From: Rhizobiaceae bacterium
GTDB taxonomy: Bacteria; Pseudomonadota; Alphaproteobacteria; Rhizobiales; Rhizobiaceae
Reading direction: 5' to 3'
Assembly (NCBI GenBank): GCA_021648425.1
Contig: JAKISV010000162.1
Location: forward strand, 1 to 6,256
Length of the DNA: 6,256 bases
Shown here: in pieces, positions 4,955 through 6,256 of the stretch
Position numbering within the stretch: the stretch's first letter is position 1
How the letters are laid out: each line of letters opens with the position of its first letter
Notes under the pieces: model-generated
Seen by the model: the letters and a program-made list of their open reading frames with translations, nothing else
Told to the model about the DNA's origin: nothing
The model's database searches: none
Position numbers and translations under genes: made by a program

Positions 4955-6256
4955 TGGCAACAATTGTACTTCAGGTTGCGGGTGCTGCGATTGGCGGCGC
5001 AATAGGTGGCCCCTTTGGCGCGGCGATAGGTCGGGCGGTAGGGGCTGCTGCAGGTTATGCAATAGATCAGAAAATATTCGAAAAGGACCAGGTGATTACC
5101 GGGCCCAGGCTGGCTCAGTCCAGGGTTCTCACCTCCAATGAGGGGGCACCTGTTCCCAGAGTTTATGGCCGTACCCAGATTGGCGGGCAGATCATATGGG
5201 CAACTCGTTTTGAAGAAGTTCAAAGCCAGACAACGCAAGGCGGCAAGGGCGGGCAGTCGGGCCAGTCGAAAACAGTAACCGAATACAGTTATAATGCGAA
5301 TTTCGCCGTGGGCATATGTGCGGGGCCTGTATCAAGAATTGGCAGAATTTGGGCTGATGGCAAAGAGCTTGATCTTCCAAAGTTCAAACACCGTATTTAT
5401 CATGGCTCCCAGGTTCAGCAATCCGACCCGCTTATCGAAGCTTTGCAATCGCCAGGCAATACGCCCGCCTATCGCGGGTTGGCCTATGTTGTATTTGAAG
5501 ATTTTCCGCTTGGCGATTTTGGCAATAGAATCCCCCAAATGACATTTGAGGTAATACGGACAATCGGCGAATTTGAACAGTCGATAAAATCTGTCTGCGT
5601 CATTCCCGGCTCCACAGCCTTTGGATATTCTCCAGAAAAGCTGGTTTCCACCAACGCCAATGGCGACACGATTACACATAATCGCCATGTACTTGTTGCT
5701 CAAAGCGACTGGTCGGCTTCGATAGATGAATTGCAGGCGCTTTGTCCTAATCTGAAAACTGTATCACTGATTGTCGCCTGGTTTGGCGATGATTTGAGAG
5801 TCGAAAATTGTGGCGTTAAACCCGGTGTTGAGCGCCTTGATATCGACGCAGACGGTCATCCCTGGATGGTATCTGGAATCAATCCGGCCTCAGCTCACCA
5901 GATTTCGAAAATTAGCGGCCGCCCCGCCTATGGTTCCACCCCCACAGATAAATCTGTAATTGAAGCAATTACAGATTTGCGTTCGCGTGGATTAAAAACT
6001 ACGTTTTATCCATTCCTGATGATGGATATTCCGCCAGGAAATGTGCTGCCCAACCCCGAAGGTGACGCTTCTCAACCCGCTTTTCCCTGGCGTGGCAGAA
6101 TTACCTGTTACCCGGCTATTGGCCAACCAGGAACCGTCGATCAGAGTGCAACTGCCACATCACAGATTGTACCTTTTACTGGCGATGCCGGGGTTTCAGA
6201 GTTTTCTCCATCTGGTGATACAATTAATTTCACAGGCGCAAATCAGTGGACTTACC
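4954..6256 (+). CDS. Megatron tail-tip / host-specificity protein, RcGTA g15-like, 3' partial
   Basis: The frame runs open from ATG 4954 to the window end: 434 codons visible of a protein usually around 1,300 residues. The N-terminus has a glycine zipper with glycines at 10, 14, 18, 22, 26, 30 and 34. The gpJ-like part follows: 'NEGAPVPRVYGRTQIGGQIIW' around residues 62-82, a Gly/Gln/Ser-rich loop at 90-105, and 'YNANFAVGICAGPVSRIGRIWADG' around 112-135. From about residue 330 the GTA TIM-barrel-like glycoside-hydrolase domain is recognisable: 'TTFYPFLMMDIPPGNVLPNP' (349-368) and 'QPAFPWRGRIT' (374-384). In RcGTA this protein forms the tail-tip needle and baseplate that contacts the recipient and helps cross its envelope. 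A strong hairpin lies in its coding sequence at 5950-5978. The C-terminal receptor-contact part lies outside the window. Confidence 0.93.
   Translation, partial: MATIVLQVAGAAIGGAIGGPFGAAIGRAVGAAAGYAIDQKIFEKDQVITGPRLAQSRVLTSNEGAPVPRVYGRTQIGGQIIWATRFEEVQSQTTQGGKGGQSGQSKTVTEYSYNANFAVGICAGPVSRIGRIWADGKELDLPKFKHRIYHGSQVQQSDPLIEALQSPGNTPAYRGLAYVVFEDFPLGDFGNRIPQMTFEVIRTIGEFEQSIKSVCVIPGSTAFGYSPEKLVSTNANGDTITHNRHVLVAQSDWSASIDELQALCPNLKTVSLIVAWFGDDLRVENCGVKPGVERLDIDADGHPWMVSGINPASAHQISKISGRPAYGSTPTDKSVIEAITDLRSRGLKTTFYPFLMMDIPPGNVLPNPEGDASQPAFPWRGRITCYPAIGQPGTVDQSATATSQIVPFTGDAGVSEFSPSGDTINFTGANQWTY
5950..5978 (+). repeat. Perfect 13-bp inverted repeat with 3-nt loop inside the g15-like gene
   Basis: The left arm AAATCTGTAATTG (5950-5962) is the exact reverse complement of CAATTACAGATTT (5966-5978), with loop AAG. 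A T-G pair at 5949/5979 could add a 14th step. It encodes residues K-S-V-I-E-A-I-T-D-L just before the TIM-barrel-like strand. No T-run follows, so it does not look like an intrinsic terminator. Its role, if any, is unknown. Confidence 0.75.

Noticed and set aside
5332..5703. 123-codon minus-strand open frame and a plus-strand 82-codon frame inside the g15-like gene
   Set aside because: The g15 frame is open throughout with clear gpJ-like and TIM-barrel-like motifs, so the alternatives are shadows.

Overview
The window is the interior of one tightly packed plus-strand operon encoding the head-tail junction and tail of a gene transfer agent (GTA) of the Rhodobacter capsulatus type (RcGTA), or of a very close siphophage-like relative. 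The order matches RcGTA genes g6 to g15 without a break: head-tail connector, head closure (stopper) protein, tail terminator, major tail tube protein, tail chaperones (g10 and g10.1), a short tape measure, distal tail protein, hub protein, NlpC/P60 peptidase and the large tail-tip 'megatron' protein. The first gene lacks its 5' end and the last its 3' end, so the cluster continues on both sides. No integrase, repressor, lysis or replication gene lies in the window, and no gap exceeds 36 bases.

The source is almost certainly an alphaproteobacterium, the class in which this gene order is inherited vertically. The DNA is only moderately GC-rich (roughly 45-50% by eye), low for many GTA carriers, so a marine or otherwise AT-shifted lineage is possible. 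The order within the class cannot be fixed from this window. All recognised genes are intact and joined by ATGA or TAATG overlaps or short gaps, which argues for a cluster still under selection rather than a decaying prophage.

Layout: 1-423 g6-like (5' partial); 423-755 g7-like; 752-919 a small basic ORF not recognised from any family; 916-1326 g8-like; 1363-1779 g9-like; 1779-2156 g10-like; 2108-2353 open frame carrying g10.1; 2366-2956 g11-like; 2977-3627 g12-like; 3624-4514 g13-like; 4511-4954 g14-like; 4954 to the window end g15-like.

In the particle, g6, g7 and g8 products would connect the portal to the tail tube built from g9. The g10/g10.1 products would chaperone tube assembly around the g11 ruler, and g12 to g15 would form the tail tip that contacts and locally opens the recipient envelope.

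Three points stand out. First, g10.1 has no normal start ahead of its conserved PFPW motif, and its open frame begins exactly at a GTTAAAC heptamer in the -1 phase of g10. This suggests a lambda G/GT-style programmed frameshift. Second, a coupled 55-codon ORF with a good ribosome binding site sits between g7 and g8. Third, a perfect 13-bp hairpin with a 3-nt loop lies inside the g15 coding sequence.
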